NCBI GenBank assembly: GCA_027045875.1 | Contig: JALUAG010000056.1 | Location: 1 to 51,961 of the forward strand | Origin: Alphaproteobacteria bacterium | GTDB taxonomy: Bacteria > Pseudomonadota > Alphaproteobacteria > Geminicoccales > Geminicoccaceae | Length of the DNA stretch: 51,961 nucleotides | Direction: 5' to 3' | Shown: one piece after another, positions 1 to 9,233 of the stretch | How positions within the stretch are numbered: the stretch's first letter is position 1 | How the letters are laid out: each line of letters opens with the position of its first letter | The notes under the pieces: model-generated | The model's input: only the letters and a program-made list of their open reading frames with translations | What the model was told of the DNA's origin: nothing | Database searches by the model: none | Translations under genes and position numbers: made by a program

Positions 1-52
1 CCGCCCCGGGCACCCCCCGCCTCCTTTCCGAGGCGGGGGGTGCCCGGGGCGG
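1..52. repeat. perfect 23-bp inverted repeat (strong hairpin)
   Basis: Bases 1-23 are the exact reverse complement of 30-52, with a 6-base loop (CTTTCC). It resembles an intrinsic terminator stem, but no T-run is visible on either side because the window begins at its outer edge. On the minus strand it overlaps the still-open reading frame of the CoA-synthetase-like gene. Either that gene ends just outside and the hairpin terminates it, or the hairpin sits in a linker of a longer protein. Confidence 0.7.
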
Positions 53-1433
53 TGGGCGCGGCGAGGAAGCGAAAGCGCGGAGCGGGCGGTGCCAGGGCGG
101 CCGCGGCGATGGCGGCGAGCCCCTCCTCGACGCCGCAGAGGGGCACGAGCCCCATGCCGGCGAGGGCCTCCGCATGCGCCTCGGGCAGACCCTCGGGCAG
201 GGTCGCCAGCACCGCGCCGCGGCGGCCGTTCGCGTGCAGCCCTGCGGCGAAGGCCTCGACGGCGCACCACCAGGCCTCGTCGCGGCAGCGGTCGGGGCGC
301 GGGAAATCGAGCAGCAGGAGCGCGAGGTCCACCGGCGCGGCGGTGGCGGCGGCGAAGAGCGCCCGCAGCCGCTCGGGCCGGTTCCAGACGAAGGTGTGGT
401 AGTCGAGGGGATTGCGGACCGCGACCCGCCCCTCGAGGGCCTCCGCCACCGCCGCCCGGCAGGGTGCGGGGAAGGGCGGCAGCCGGAGCCCGTGACGGGC
501 GGCGGCATCCGCCATCAGCGCGGCCTCGCCGCCCGAACAGCTCAGCGAGACGATCCGCCGTCCCGGCAGCGGGCCGTGGAGATGGAGGAGCTTCAGGCAT
601 TCGAGGAGGGCGGGCAGGGAGGAAAGGACGGGCACCCCGAGACGGGCGAAAAAGGCGCTCGCCACCAGATCCTCGCCGGCCAGCGAGGCGGTGTGACCGA
701 GGGCCGTCTGCCGCGCTTCCGGCGTGCGCGCGAGACGCAGCACGGCCAGCGGCTTGCCGGCGGCGCGGGCGGCGGCGACGGCATCGGCGAAACGGTCGCG
801 GTCGTCGATGCGCTCGATCACGAGGCCGAGGGCGGTGATCCGCGGATCGGCGGCCAGCTCCTCGATCAGGGGCGAGGGGCCGAGCACCGCCTGGTTGCCG
901 AGGGTGATCACCGCGGCGAGCGGCAGGGCGCGGCGCTGCATGGTGGCGGTGACGGCGATGTTGCCGCTCTGGGAGAGGAGCGCCACGCCCCGCTCGAGGG
1001 GGCGCAGGCCGTGCTGATCGGGCCACAGCGCCACCCGCTCGAGGGCGTGGACGAAGCCGTGGCAGTTGGGGCCGAGGAGCGGCATCCTGGCGGCCGCGCG
1101 CCGGAGCGCCGCCTGGCGTCGCGCCCCTTCCTCGCCCGTCTCGGCGAAGCCGGAGGCGAAGGCCACTGCCCCGCCGGCCCCCATGGCCGACAGTTCCGCG
1201 ACCAGCTCCAGCGTGCGGACGGCGTTGACGGCGAGGAAGGCGGCGTCCGGCGCCGCCGGCAGATCGGCGAGCCGGGGCACGCAGGGCACGCCCGCGAGCT
1301 CCCGGTGGCGGGGGTGGACGGCGCGGATGCGGCCCGGAAAGCCGAGGCGCCGGCACTGGCGGACCGCCTCGGCGGCCGCGCTGCCGCCGACCACGGCGAT
1401 CTCGCGCGGGCGCAGCAGGCGGGCGAGGGACAC
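1..1433 (-). CDS. acyl-CoA synthetase (NDP-forming)-like CoA-binding/ligase protein, 3' end outside window
   Basis: The translation starts at a GTG three codons after the stop of the upstream acyl-CoA dehydrogenase and stays open to the window edge (about 477 codons), so the gene is partial. The N-terminus reads as a Rossmann CoA-binding domain (LLRPREIAVVGGSA). Ligase-CoA (succinyl-CoA synthetase-like) segments follow, including LLGPNCHGFVHA, ALLSQSGNIAVT, GHTASLAGED and VSLSCSGGEAALMAD. The family is the ADP-forming acetyl/acyl-CoA synthetases. The ATP-grasp half, if fused, would lie outside the window. As the last visible gene of the carnitine operon it probably activates or deacylates a CoA intermediate, but the substrate is unknown. 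The final codons run through a strong inverted repeat. Confidence 0.75.
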   Translation of the reverse strand, partial: MSLARLLRPREIAVVGGSAAAEAVRQCRRLGFPGRIRAVHPRHRELAGVPCVPRLADLPAAPDAAFLAVNAVRTLELVAELSAMGAGGAVAFASGFAETGEEGARRQAALRRAAARMPLLGPNCHGFVHALERVALWPDQHGLRPLERGVALLSQSGNIAVTATMQRRALPLAAVITLGNQAVLGPSPLIEELAADPRITALGLVIERIDDRDRFADAVAAARAAGKPLAVLRLARTPEARQTALGHTASLAGEDLVASAFFARLGVPVLSSLPALLECLKLLHLHGPLPGRRIVSLSCSGGEAALMADAAARHGLRLPPFPAPCRAAVAEALEGRVAVRNPLDYHTFVWNRPERLRALFAAATAAPVDLALLLLDFPRPDRCRDEAWWCAVEAFAAGLHANGRRGAVLATLPEGLPEAHAEALAGMGLVPLCGVEEGLAAIAAAALAPPAPRFRFLAAPTAPGTPRLGKEAGGARG

Positions 1434-1439
1434 GGGCGT

Positions 1440-2600
1440 TCAGGCTCCGAGCGGGCGCAGCAGGCTGCGGGAAATGATGTGGCGCTGGATCTCGCTCGTG
1501 CCCTCCCAGATCCGCTCCACCCGGGCATCCCGCCAGTGGCGTTCGATGCCGGTCTCCTCCATGAGGCCCATGCCGCCGAAGATCTGCACCGCATGGTCGG
1601 TCACCCGCGCCAGCATCTCGCTGGCATAGAGCTTGGCCTGGGCGATCGCGCGGTCGGAGGGGAGCCCACGATCGACGAGCCAGGCGGCGTGCAGGGTCAG
1701 GAGATCGGCGGCGTCGATCTCGGTGCTCATGTCGGCGAGCTTGAAGGAAGTGCCCTGGAAGCGGCCGACGGGCTGGCCGAACTGGCGGCGGGTGGCGGCC
1801 CATTCGAGGGCCTGGTCGAAGACCCGGCGGGCGCGGCCCACGCACATGGCGGCCACCGTGAGGCGGGTCGCGAACAGCCATTCGTTCATGAGCTCGAGCC
1901 CGCGGTCCACCTCGCCCAGCACCTGCGAGGCCGGCACCCGGCAGTCCTCGAAGGTGAGGATGGCGTTGTGGTAGCCGCGATGGGAGACGCAGCGATAGCC
2001 GGGGCGGACCGTGAAGCCCGGGGTGCCCTTGTCGATCAGGAAGCAGGTCAGGGTCTGGCGGCGGCCGCGCGGGGTCTCCTCCTCGCCGGTGGCGGCGAAC
2101 AGGATGACGAAATCGGCGATGTCGGCGTGGCTGATGAAATGCTTGGTGCCGTCGATGACGAAATCGCCGCCGTCGCGGCGCGCCCGCGTCTTCATCGCGC
2201 GCACGTCGGAGCCCGCTTCCGGCTCGGTCATGGCGAGGCAGTCGAACCTCTCGCCGCGCACCACCGGGTCGAGCCAGATCGGTCGCTGCTCGGGGGTGCA
2301 GGCGCAGAGGATGGCCGAGGGGCGGCCGAACCAGACGGTGAGCCCCATGCTCGCGCGCCCGAGCTCCCGCTCGAGGAGGGTGAAGCTCAGGGTATCGAGG
2401 CCGCCGCCGCCGAACTCCTCGGGGATGTTGGCGGCATAGAACCCCATCTCCCGCACCTTGCGCACGATCTCGCGGCCGGTCTCGGGCGCCACCCGGCCGG
2501 TCCGCTCCACCTCCTCCTCCAGCGGATAGAGCTCCGTCTCGACGAAACGCCGGACCGTATCGACGATCATCTCCTGTTCGGCGGTGAGGGCGAAATCCAT
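1440..2600 (-). CDS. acyl-CoA dehydrogenase (FAD)
   Basis: A 386-residue protein with the normal length and layout of the acyl-CoA dehydrogenase family. The N-terminal helical domain (MDFALTAEQEMIVDTVRRF) is followed by the FAD/substrate beta domain (CLAMTEPEAGSDVRAMKT) and the C-terminal helical domain with GRFQGTSFKLADM. The catalytic glutamate lies in IWEGTSEIQR, near residue 366. I chose the ATG at 2600 because it begins the conserved N-terminus and lies one base after the stop of the upstream gene; a longer frame would read back through that gene. Position in a carnitine operon suggests oxidation of a betainyl-type acyl-CoA such as gamma-butyrobetainyl-CoA. That substrate is inference from context. 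Confidence 0.9.
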   Translation of the reverse strand: MDFALTAEQEMIVDTVRRFVETELYPLEEEVERTGRVAPETGREIVRKVREMGFYAANIPEEFGGGGLDTLSFTLLERELGRASMGLTVWFGRPSAILCACTPEQRPIWLDPVVRGERFDCLAMTEPEAGSDVRAMKTRARRDGGDFVIDGTKHFISHADIADFVILFAATGEEETPRGRRQTLTCFLIDKGTPGFTVRPGYRCVSHRGYHNAILTFEDCRVPASQVLGEVDRGLELMNEWLFATRLTVAAMCVGRARRVFDQALEWAATRRQFGQPVGRFQGTSFKLADMSTEIDAADLLTLHAAWLVDRGLPSDRAIAQAKLYASEMLARVTDHAVQIFGGMGLMEETGIERHWRDARVERIWEGTSEIQRHIISRSLLRPLGA

Positions 2601-2601
2601 C

Positions 2602-4101
2602 TCAGGCGCTCCTGCGGCTTCGGGGCTCGCCGACCCGCCGGCCGACGGCTTCGGGGCGCGGCAGGGAGGCGTGGGCCTCGGCGATGCGGGCGACGCGGGA
2701 ACGCAGCGGCTCCGCCGCCGGGCAGGCGCGGCCCGCGCGGGTATCGACGTGGAGCAGCATCTGCTCCGCCGTGGCGAGCAGGGGACCGCCGTCGCCCGCG
2801 TACATCTCGTGGAACAGGTGGATGCGCTTGTCGTCGGCGGCGAGGATGCGGGTCGCGAGGTCGAGGGGCGCACCCGCCGCCACCTCGCGCAGATGCATGA
2901 TGTGGGTCTCGACCGTGTAGTAGCTGAAGCCCGCATCCAGATAGGCGCGGTCCATGCCCAGATAGCGCAGCAGCGCGTCGGTGGCGTCGCCGAACACCTG
3001 CAGATAGCGGGATTCGGTCATGTGGCCGTTGTAGTCGACCCATTCCGGCTGCACCCGGGTGGCGAACAGGCGAAGGGGCTGCCCGAGATCGTCCTCCTCC
3101 GTCATCACCCGGCTGTGGGAGAGGGCGTAGAGCCGTTCCTCGAAAGCGGCCAGCACCGCGCCGGCGCCGTGGCGATGCTGCTTGAGGGCGAGGAGGATCG
3201 AGACCAGGCAGTCGTCGCGCAGCTCCTCGAGCTCCCGCACGCTGCGATCCCCCGCCTGGGCGTCGCTCTGGGCGACGATCTTCTCGAGGAGCTCGGGCGT
3301 GAGCTCGGGGGCCTCGAGCTTCGACCAGGGCAGCTTCAGGGCGGGGCCGAACTGGGCCATGAAATGGCGCATGCCCGCCTCGCCGCCGCCCAGACGGAAC
3401 ACCTCGAAGGTGCCCTTGATCGCCCAGCGCAGCCCCGGGCCGTAGACGATGGCGCGATCGATCTCGTTCGCGGTGGCGACGTCATCGGCCACCAGATGCA
3501 GCGCCTCGCGCCACAGCGCCTCCATCAGCCGGTCGGCGACGAAGCCGTCGATCTCGTGATGGAGGCGGAGAGGATGCATGCCGAGGGCGGAGAGGAGCGC
3601 TTCGGCCCGTTCCAGGGTGGCGGGTTCCGTCCGCCGTCCGCCGCAGAGCTCGACGAGGGGCAGCAGATAGACCGGGTTGAAGGGATGGGCGACGAGAAAG
3701 CGGCCGGGCCGTGCGAGGTCCCGCTGGAGCCGGCTCGGCAGCAGGCCCGAGGTGGAGGAGGCGAGGAGGGCATCGGGCGGGGCGGCGGCCTCGACCGCGG
3801 CCAGGACGCGGCGCTTGACCTCCTCGCGCTCGGGCACGCTCTCCTGGATCCACTCGGCCTCCGCCACCGCTTCGGCGATGCTGTCCGCGAAGCGCCAGCC
3901 GCCGTGGAACCGCACCGGCGCGAGGGTGAGGCGGCGCCAGGCCCGCTCGGCCCGCTCCAGCAGCCGCTCGAGGCGCGCCGGCGCGTCGGGGTCGGGATCG
4001 TGGAGGACGACGTCGATGCCGTTCAGGAGGAAGCGCGCGGCCCAGCCGGCGCCGATCACGCCGCAGCCGATCAGGGCCGCCTTGGCCGGCAGCGCGGTCA
4101 C
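2602..4101 (-). CDS. lcdH: L-carnitine 3-dehydrogenase fused to betainyl-CoA thioesterase
   Basis: A 499-residue two-domain protein. Residues 1 to about 320 form a 3-hydroxyacyl-CoA-dehydrogenase-like NAD domain with dinucleotide motif GCGVIGAG (residues 12-19), ASSTSGLLPS, HPFNPVYLLPLVELCGG and a C-terminal helical domain. This is the carnitine 3-dehydrogenase family, which oxidises L-carnitine to 3-dehydrocarnitine. From about residue 343 a hot-dog thioesterase begins (WVDYNGHM), as in the known fused LCDH/betainyl-CoA thioesterases of about 497 residues. It would release glycine betaine from betainyl-CoA made by the neighbouring BKACE enzyme. The GTG start lies two bases after the BKACE stop, and the start of the acyl-CoA dehydrogenase follows after one base, so translation is probably coupled. 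Confidence 0.93.
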   Translation of the reverse strand: MTALPAKAALIGCGVIGAGWAARFLLNGIDVVLHDPDPDAPARLERLLERAERAWRRLTLAPVRFHGGWRFADSIAEAVAEAEWIQESVPEREEVKRRVLAAVEAAAPPDALLASSTSGLLPSRLQRDLARPGRFLVAHPFNPVYLLPLVELCGGRRTEPATLERAEALLSALGMHPLRLHHEIDGFVADRLMEALWREALHLVADDVATANEIDRAIVYGPGLRWAIKGTFEVFRLGGGEAGMRHFMAQFGPALKLPWSKLEAPELTPELLEKIVAQSDAQAGDRSVRELEELRDDCLVSILLALKQHRHGAGAVLAAFEERLYALSHSRVMTEEDDLGQPLRLFATRVQPEWVDYNGHMTESRYLQVFGDATDALLRYLGMDRAYLDAGFSYYTVETHIMHLREVAAGAPLDLATRILAADDKRIHLFHEMYAGDGGPLLATAEQMLLHVDTRAGRACPAAEPLRSRVARIAEAHASLPRPEAVGRRVGEPRSRRSA

Positions 4102-4103
4102 GG

Positions 4104-4997
4104 CTACCAGCGGCGTTCGAGGCCGAGCCGGCTGCGCACCTCCTCGGGGCCGAGGATGCGGCAGCCCAGGCGCTCCAGGATCTCGATGGCGCGGGTGACG
4201 AGCTGACCGTTGGTCGCGAACACCCCCCGGTCGAGATAGAGGTTGTCCTCGAGCCCCACCCGGACGTTGCCGCCGGCGAGCACGGAGGCGGCCACGAAGG
4301 GCATCTGCATCCGCGAGATGGCGAAGGCCGACCAGACGGCGTTGGCCGGCAGCCGCTGCACCATCGCGAGGAAGGTGCCGAGATCCGCGGGTGCCCCGTA
4401 GGGGATGCCGTGGCAGAGCTGGATCAGCGGCGGATCCTCGATCAGCCCCTCGGCGATCAGTCGCTCGACGAACCAGAGATGGCCGGTGTCGAACACCTCG
4501 CATTCGGGCTTCACCCCGAGCTCGCGGATGAGGCGGGCGGTTTCCCGGAGCTGGTCCGGGGTGTTGACCATCACGTAGGAGCCGTCGCCGAAGTTCATGC
4601 TGCCGCAGTCGAGGGTGCAGATCTCGGGGCGCAGCTCCTCGACGTGGCGCAGGCGTTCGCGCGGCCCCGCCATGTCGGTGCCCTCGGGATCCGGGGGCAG
4701 GGGCGTCTCGCCGCGACCGAGGGTGAGGTCCCCGCCCATGCCGGCCGTCAGGTTGAGGACCATGTCGCGGCCGGAGGCGCGGATGCGTTCCACCACCTCG
4801 CGGTAGAGGGCGGGATCGCGGGCGCCCTTGCCGGTCTCCGGATCGCGGACGTGGATGTGGGCCACGGCGGCACCGGCATCGACCGCCTCGACGGCGGCGG
4901 CGGCGATCTCCTCCGGGGTGACCGGGATCGCCGGATGCCGCCCCACCGTGTCGCCGGCGCCGGTCACCGCGCAGGTGACGAAGACCTCGAAATTCAT
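4104..4997 (-). CDS. beta-keto acid cleavage enzyme (BKACE/DUF849), 3-dehydrocarnitine:acetyl-CoA type
   Basis: A 297-residue DUF849 TIM-barrel protein. It shows the N-terminal strand [13 protein letters not shown], the zinc-binding [11 protein letters not shown] motif, [26 protein letters not shown] and the terminal [13 protein letters not shown] segment. BKACE enzymes condense a beta-keto acid with acetyl-CoA to give acetoacetate and a new acyl-CoA. Beside carnitine dehydrogenase the expected substrate is 3-dehydrocarnitine, giving betainyl-CoA (the role of CdhC in Pseudomonas). The ATG at 4997 follows a strong GGAGGTGGAG ribosome site. It is the first gene of the minus-strand operon and is divergent from the CdhR-like regulator. 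Confidence 0.92.
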   Translation of the reverse strand: MNFEVFVTCAVTGAGDTVGRHPAIPVTPEEIAAAAVEAVDAGAAVAHIHVRDPETGKGARDPALYREVVERIRASGRDMVLNLTAGMGGDLTLGRGETPLPPDPEGTDMAGPRERLRHVEELRPEICTLDCGSMNFGDGSYVMVNTPDQLRETARLIRELGVKPECEVFDTGHLWFVERLIAEGLIEDPPLIQLCHGIPYGAPADLGTFLAMVQRLPANAVWSAFAISRMQMPFVAASVLAGGNVRVGLEDNLYLDRGVFATNGQLVTRAIEILERLGCRILGPEEVRSRLGLERRW

Positions 4998-5096
4998 CTC
5001 CACCTCCCAGGATCCTCGCCTCCTTCGGCGATAGGGCGATCGGCGCCGGTGCGATATGCTCGAGCCGACGGATTTCATGCCGGAGGCGCCAGAGCG

Positions 5097-6059
5097 ATGT
5101 TCCGCGACCGGCTCGAACGGCCCGAGGCCGGGCTCACCGTGCTGCTGCTGCCGCGCTTCTCGAACCTCTGTCTGGCGGCGGTGATCGAGCCGCTGCGGGC
5201 GGCCAACGAATGCGCCGGACGGCGGCACTACCGCTGGCGCATCGCCTCGCTCGACGGCGGCCATGTCGCCAGCAGCAGCGGCGTGCGCATCGCCGTCAAC
5301 CGGCCGCTCGCCGAGGTGGAGACGGGTGGCGTGCTGATCGTGCTCGCGAGTTACGACTACCGGCGGGCGGGCAGTCCCTCGCTGCGCGCCGTGCTGCGCC
5401 ACCACGCCCGGCACGGCACGGTGCTGGGCGGGCTCGATACCGGCGCCTGGCTCCTGGCCGAGGCCGGGCTGCTGGACGGCTACCGGGCGACCATCCATCG
5501 CGAGGAGCTGCCGGTGTTCGCCGAGCGCTTTCCGCGCGTGCGGGTGGTGGAGGACCGCTACGTGATCGACCGCGACCGGGTGACGGCGGGCGGCGCCACC
5601 GCCGCCCTCGATCTGGTGCTGGCGGAGATCCGCCGCGTCCACGGCCGGCTTCTGGCGAGCGAGGTGGCGACGCTCTTCCTCTATGCCGCGGAGCTGCCGG
5701 CGGATCAGCCGCAGGCGGCGATGCCGGCGCATCTCCTGGGGCGGCTCGATCCGCGCCTCGCGCGGGCGGCGGCGCTCATGCAGCGGCATCTCGAGGCGCC
5801 GCTGCCGGTGGCCGCCATCGCCCGCCGGCTGGGCCTCGGCGAGCGGTCGCTGGAGCGGCTGTTCCGCCGTCATCTCGAGACCACGCCCCGGGCCTACTAC
5901 CGCGAGCTGCGGCTGGCGCACGCCCGCGGGCTCCTGCTCGAGAGCCCGCTTCCGGTGGCCGAGGTGGCGCTGCGCGCCGGCTTCGAGAACCCGGCCGCCT
6001 TCGCCCGCAGCTTCCGGCGCCGCTACGGTCTCGCGCCGCGGCAGCTCCGCCGTCGCTGA
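5097..6059 (+). CDS. cdhR: CdhR-like GlxA/AraC-family transcriptional regulator
   Basis: A 320-residue regulator. Residues 1 to about 200 form a DJ-1/PfpI (GATase1-like) sensor domain ([42 protein letters not shown]). The C-terminal hundred residues carry two AraC helix-turn-helix units ([45 protein letters not shown]). This is the layout of CdhR, the carnitine catabolism activator, and of GbdR. It is divergent from the carnitine operon across a 99-base gap, supporting control of that operon with carnitine or a breakdown product as inducer. That role is inferred from position and domain layout. Confidence 0.85.
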   Translation: MFRDRLERPEAGLTVLLLPRFSNLCLAAVIEPLRAANECAGRRHYRWRIASLDGGHVASSSGVRIAVNRPLAEVETGGVLIVLASYDYRRAGSPSLRAVLRHHARHGTVLGGLDTGAWLLAEAGLLDGYRATIHREELPVFAERFPRVRVVEDRYVIDRDRVTAGGATAALDLVLAEIRRVHGRLLASEVATLFLYAAELPADQPQAAMPAHLLGRLDPRLARAAALMQRHLEAPLPVAAIARRLGLGERSLERLFRRHLETTPRAYYRELRLAHARGLLLESPLPVAEVALRAGFENPAAFARSFRRRYGLAPRQLRRR

Positions 6060-6075
6060 CGGAAGGCGCGCCCGC

Positions 6076-6132
6076 TTGACAGGGAGGGGCGTTTGGGCGA
6101 ATGGTCGGTGTGCTATCCAAAGCGCTTTGGAT
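6076..6132 (+). promoter_or_regulatory. promoter with LacI-family-type operator upstream of the solute ABC operon
   Basis: A consensus TTGACA lies at 6076-6081, with only a weak -10-like GAATGG/AATGGT about 17-18 bases downstream. A perfect 18-bp palindrome, ATCCAAAGCGCTTTGGAT, occupies 6115-6132 and would overlap or closely follow the transcription start. An even palindrome with a central CG in AAAGCGCTTT is typical of LacI/GalR-family operators for sugar uptake operons, including alpha-glucoside operons. No LacI-family gene lies in the window, so the repressor would be encoded elsewhere. Confidence 0.7.
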
Positions 6133-6187
6133 GAGCAACGACGCGGTGACGCGCAGCAGGCGTTCCGCACGAGAAGGGAGGAGTTCC

Positions 6188-7489
6188 ATGATCAGCGCGC
6201 AGATCCTGCGGAGGGCGGGGACCGCCTGCCTGGCCGCCGCCACGGTGGTGGGGATGTCGGTCGCTCCGGCCCTCGCCGGCGCGGACATCCTGTTCATGTC
6301 GACCCAGCTGCGTCCCCTCGAGGAGGCGCAGAAGATGCGGGAGGTGATCCTCAAGGACTTCCCCGAGGCGGTGGAGTTCGTGCCCGAGGACACCGGACCC
6401 TTCCTCACCCGCATCAAGGCCGAGGGCGAGACCGGCAAGGTGACGGTGGGGGTGATCGGCGCCCTGCACGGCGACCTGCCGCCGGTGATCCAGTATCTGG
6501 ACGGACTCGACGACGTGATGGCCAAGCTGTCGGCCGACCGCAAGTTCATCCCTGCCTTCGCCGAGCTCGGCAAGCTCGGCACCGACCGCCAGGTCTACGT
6601 GCCCTGGATGCAGGCGACCTACATCATGGCGGCCAACCGCAAGGCCCTCGAGTATCTGCCGGAAGGGGCCGATCTCAACCGCCTCACCTACGACCAGCTC
6701 GCGGCCTGGGCCAAGGCGGTGACCGAGGCCACGGGCGAGCGCAAGCTGGGCTTCCCGGCCGGTCCCAAGGGGCTCATGCACCGTTTCCTGCAGGGCTATC
6801 TCTACCCCTCCTACACGGGCGGCGTGGTGCGCACCTTCAAGAGCGCCGAAGCCAGGGAGATGTGGGCCGCGTTCCGCGATCTCTGGCAGTACGTGAACCC
6901 GCGCTCCACCTCCTACGACTTCATGCAGGAGCCGCTGCTCGCGGGCGAGGTGTGGATCGCGTTCGACCATACCGCGCGGCTCATGAACGCGCTCCGCGAC
7001 AAGCCCGAGGAGTTCGTCGCCTTCGCCGCCCCCGCCGGTCCCAAGGGGCGCGGCTTCATGCCGGTGGTGGCCGGGCTCGCGGTGCCCAAGGGCACCCCGG
7101 ACCGGGAGGCCTCGGCGCGGCTCATCGACTATCTGACCCGGCCGGAGACCCAGGTGGTGACGCTGCGCGAGGTGGGCTTCTATCCCGCGGTCGACGCCAC
7201 CCTGCCCGAGGACCTGCCGGCCGGCATCCGGCTCGCGGCGGCGGCCATCGGCGCCCAGGCCGGGGCGCCGGATGCGCTGCCCTCGCTGCTGCCGGTGGGG
7301 CTCGGCGGCAAGGGCGGCGAGTTCAACAAGGTCTACCGCGACACCCTGCAGCGGATCGTCATCCGCGGCGAGGCCATCGACGAGGCCCTCGCCGTGCAGG
7401 CCGAACGGCTCGCCCGCATCATGCAGGAGACGGGCGCGCCCTGCTGGGCGCCGGATGCGCCGTCGGAAGGCGCCTGTCCGGTCGAGTGA
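6188..7489 (+). CDS. ABC transporter extracellular solute-binding protein (sugar/osmolyte type)
   Basis: A 433-residue secreted protein. The start at 6188 follows GGGAGGAG and gives a clear signal peptide (positive MISAQILRR, hydrophobic stretch, cleavage near ALAGAD). The body matches family-1 extracellular solute-binding proteins for oligosaccharides ([21 protein letters not shown]; a late segment [23 protein letters not shown]). It is the first gene of an operon with two permeases, an ATPase and a GH63 hydrolase. The hydrolase suggests a glucosyl- or mannosyl-glycerate-like osmolyte as ligand, but the sequence alone does not identify it. Carnitine is unlikely for this transporter family. 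Confidence 0.88.
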   Translation: MISAQILRRAGTACLAAATVVGMSVAPALAGADILFMSTQLRPLEEAQKMREVILKDFPEAVEFVPEDTGPFLTRIKAEGETGKVTVGVIGALHGDLPPVIQYLDGLDDVMAKLSADRKFIPAFAELGKLGTDRQVYVPWMQATYIMAANRKALEYLPEGADLNRLTYDQLAAWAKAVTEATGERKLGFPAGPKGLMHRFLQGYLYPSYTGGVVRTFKSAEAREMWAAFRDLWQYVNPRSTSYDFMQEPLLAGEVWIAFDHTARLMNALRDKPEEFVAFAAPAGPKGRGFMPVVAGLAVPKGTPDREASARLIDYLTRPETQVVTLREVGFYPAVDATLPEDLPAGIRLAAAAIGAQAGAPDALPSLLPVGLGGKGGEFNKVYRDTLQRIVIRGEAIDEALAVQAERLARIMQETGAPCWAPDAPSEGACPVE

Positions 7490-7518
7490 ACGGCAACCTT
7501 CGCGTTCGACGCGGGAAG

Positions 7519-7545
7519 GGCGGGAGACCCGGACGGTCTCCCGCC
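7519..7545 (+). repeat. intercistronic hairpin between binding protein and permease genes
   Basis: An 11-bp perfect stem (GGCGGGAGACC with GGTCTCCCGCC) and a 5-base loop lie in the 78-base gap after the binding-protein gene. Such hairpins often stabilise or partly terminate the message so that the binding protein is made in excess of the permeases. Only GTTTC follows rather than a long T-run, so full termination is doubtful. Confidence 0.65.
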
Positions 7546-7567
7546 GTTTCCCGCGGCGGAGCCGGTC

Positions 7568-8419
7568 GTGACGAGTGAGCGCGCGCTTCCCTATCTGCTG
7601 CTGGCGCCGAGCCTGCTGTTCCTGGCGCTCCTGTTCCTGTGGCCGCTCGGGGAGGCCTTCCTGGTCGCCTTCAGCGATCCCGGCGGCGGCTGGTCGCTCG
7701 CCAACTTCCGCGAGATGGCGGACGATCTCAACTTCGCCGACGCGCTCACCAACACCCTTTTGCTGGTGGTCGTGGTGGTGCCGCTTCAGCTCGCCCTCGC
7801 GCTCGGCCTCGGGGTGCTGCTGGGGTGCATCGACCGCGGCCGCGACACCTTCCTCTACATCTGGACCATTCCCCTCGGCATCTCCGATCTGGCGGCCGGC
7901 ATCGTGTGGCTGGCGATGCTGAGCGAGCGCGGCTATCTGAACTCGCTCCTCGAGGCGCTGGGGCTCGTCGACGGGCCGGTGCTGTGGCTGTCCTACGAGA
8001 CGCCGGTGGCCCTGTTCGTCGCCGTGGTGGTGGCCGAGGTGTGGCGGGCCACCGCCATCGTGCTGGTGATCCTGGTGGCCGGCATGCAGCTCGTGCCCAA
8101 GGAGTACTACGAGGCGGCGGAGGTGTTCGGCGCCAGCGCCTTCCAGCGCTTCCGGCGCATCACGCTGCCGCTCCTCAAGCCCAGCATCCAGACCGCCCTC
8201 ATCCTGCGCACCATCCTCGCCTTCGAGGTGTTCGCGGTGGTGGTGGTGCTGGGCGGGCGCGACCTGCCGGTGCTGGCCGGCGAGGCCTTCGCCTGGCAGT
8301 ACGACTATCAGAACGCCGGCGTGGCCTCGGCCTATGCGGTGCTGATCCTGACCGTGTCGCTGGCCGCCACCTGGCTCTACCTGCGCCTTCTCAGGGTGCG
8401 CGAGGAGAGCCTCGCATGA
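7568..8419 (+). CDS. ABC transporter permease (MalF-like)
   Basis: A 283-residue inner-membrane permease with six expected membrane segments, beginning at LPYLLLAPSLLFLALLFLW. The conserved EAA loop reads YYEAAEVFGASAFQRFRRITLPLLKPS, near residues 178-204, and contacts the ATPase. The start is GTG, and the stop overlaps the next ATG as ATGA. It pairs with the following permease to form the channel of the solute importer. Its MalF/UgpA-type membership is clear; substrate is inferred only from the operon. Confidence 0.9.
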   Translation: MTSERALPYLLLAPSLLFLALLFLWPLGEAFLVAFSDPGGGWSLANFREMADDLNFADALTNTLLLVVVVVPLQLALALGLGVLLGCIDRGRDTFLYIWTIPLGISDLAAGIVWLAMLSERGYLNSLLEALGLVDGPVLWLSYETPVALFVAVVVAEVWRATAIVLVILVAGMQLVPKEYYEAAEVFGASAFQRFRRITLPLLKPSIQTALILRTILAFEVFAVVVVLGGRDLPVLAGEAFAWQYDYQNAGVASAYAVLILTVSLAATWLYLRLLRVREESLA

Positions 8420-9216
8420 GGACGCGGCTCCTCTACGCGACCCTCGCGGTGATCGCCAGCATCTGGGTGCTGGTGCCCATCTACCTGCTGGCGGTGAGTG
8501 CCTTCGGCGGTCCCGAGACCATCAACGCCTGGCCCAAGAGCCTGCTGCCGGAGCGCGTCTCCACCGAGACCCTGGCCTTCTTCTTCGGCGTGCGCGGGGT
8601 GTGGAACGCCATCCTCAACAGCATCCTGGTGGCCGCCCTCACGATGGTCATGTCGATCCTCTTGGGGGCGCCGGCGGGCTATGCGCTGGCCCGCTTCGTC
8701 TTTCCCGGCAAGGACGGCTACCGGCTCCTGGTGCTGCTGACCCGCGCCTTTCCGATCGCCATCCTGGCGCTGCCGCTCACCGTCCGCTTCATCGAGATCG
8801 GCATCTACGACACCCCGCTGGCGGTGGCCCTCGTCCACACGGCCCTCGCCCTGCCGTTCGCCATCCTCGTCTCCTCGAGCCTCTTCATGGGGGTGCCCAA
8901 GGAGCTCGAGGAGGCGGCCTGGACCCTGGGCTGCACCCGCTTCCAGGCCTTCCGCAAGGTGGTCTGGCCGCTCGCCCGGCCGGGCATCGCCGCCACCATG
9001 ATCTTCGCCTTCGTGGTGTCCTGGAACGAGGTCTTCGCGGCCTCGGTGCTGACCCTGCGCGAGCGCACGCTGACCGCCTTCCTGCTCACCAGCCTCAACG
9101 AATCGCCCCTCCATTTCCGCTTCGCGGGCGGCCTCTTCCTGATCGTGCCGGCGCTCATCTTCATCTTCGCCGTCCGCCGCTACCTGTTTTCCATGTGGGG
9201 CATCGCCAACCGCTAG
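8416..9216 (+). CDS. ABC transporter permease (MalG-like)
   Basis: A 266-residue permease of the MalG type. It has an N-terminal membrane helix (LYATLAVIASIWVLVPIYLLAV), an NSILVAALTMVMSILLGAPAGYALARF segment and an EAA loop (LEEAAWTLGCTRFQAFRKVVWPLARPG). The start codon overlaps the stop of the first permease by four bases, indicating coupled translation. The C-terminal RRYLFSMWGIANR resembles the usual end of MalG proteins. It is the second half of the transmembrane channel. Confidence 0.9.
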   Translation: MRTRLLYATLAVIASIWVLVPIYLLAVSAFGGPETINAWPKSLLPERVSTETLAFFFGVRGVWNAILNSILVAALTMVMSILLGAPAGYALARFVFPGKDGYRLLVLLTRAFPIAILALPLTVRFIEIGIYDTPLAVALVHTALALPFAILVSSSLFMGVPKELEEAAWTLGCTRFQAFRKVVWPLARPGIAATMIFAFVVSWNEVFAASVLTLRERTLTAFLLTSLNESPLHFRFAGGLFLIVPALIFIFAVRRYLFSMWGIANR

Positions 9217-9233
9217 GGGACGACGGGAGACCG

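Noticed and set aside
174-2900. Very long open frame on the plus strand opposite the carnitine operon
   Set aside because: It mirrors the codon bias of the minus-strand genes, which have clear domains; its translation shows no family motifs.
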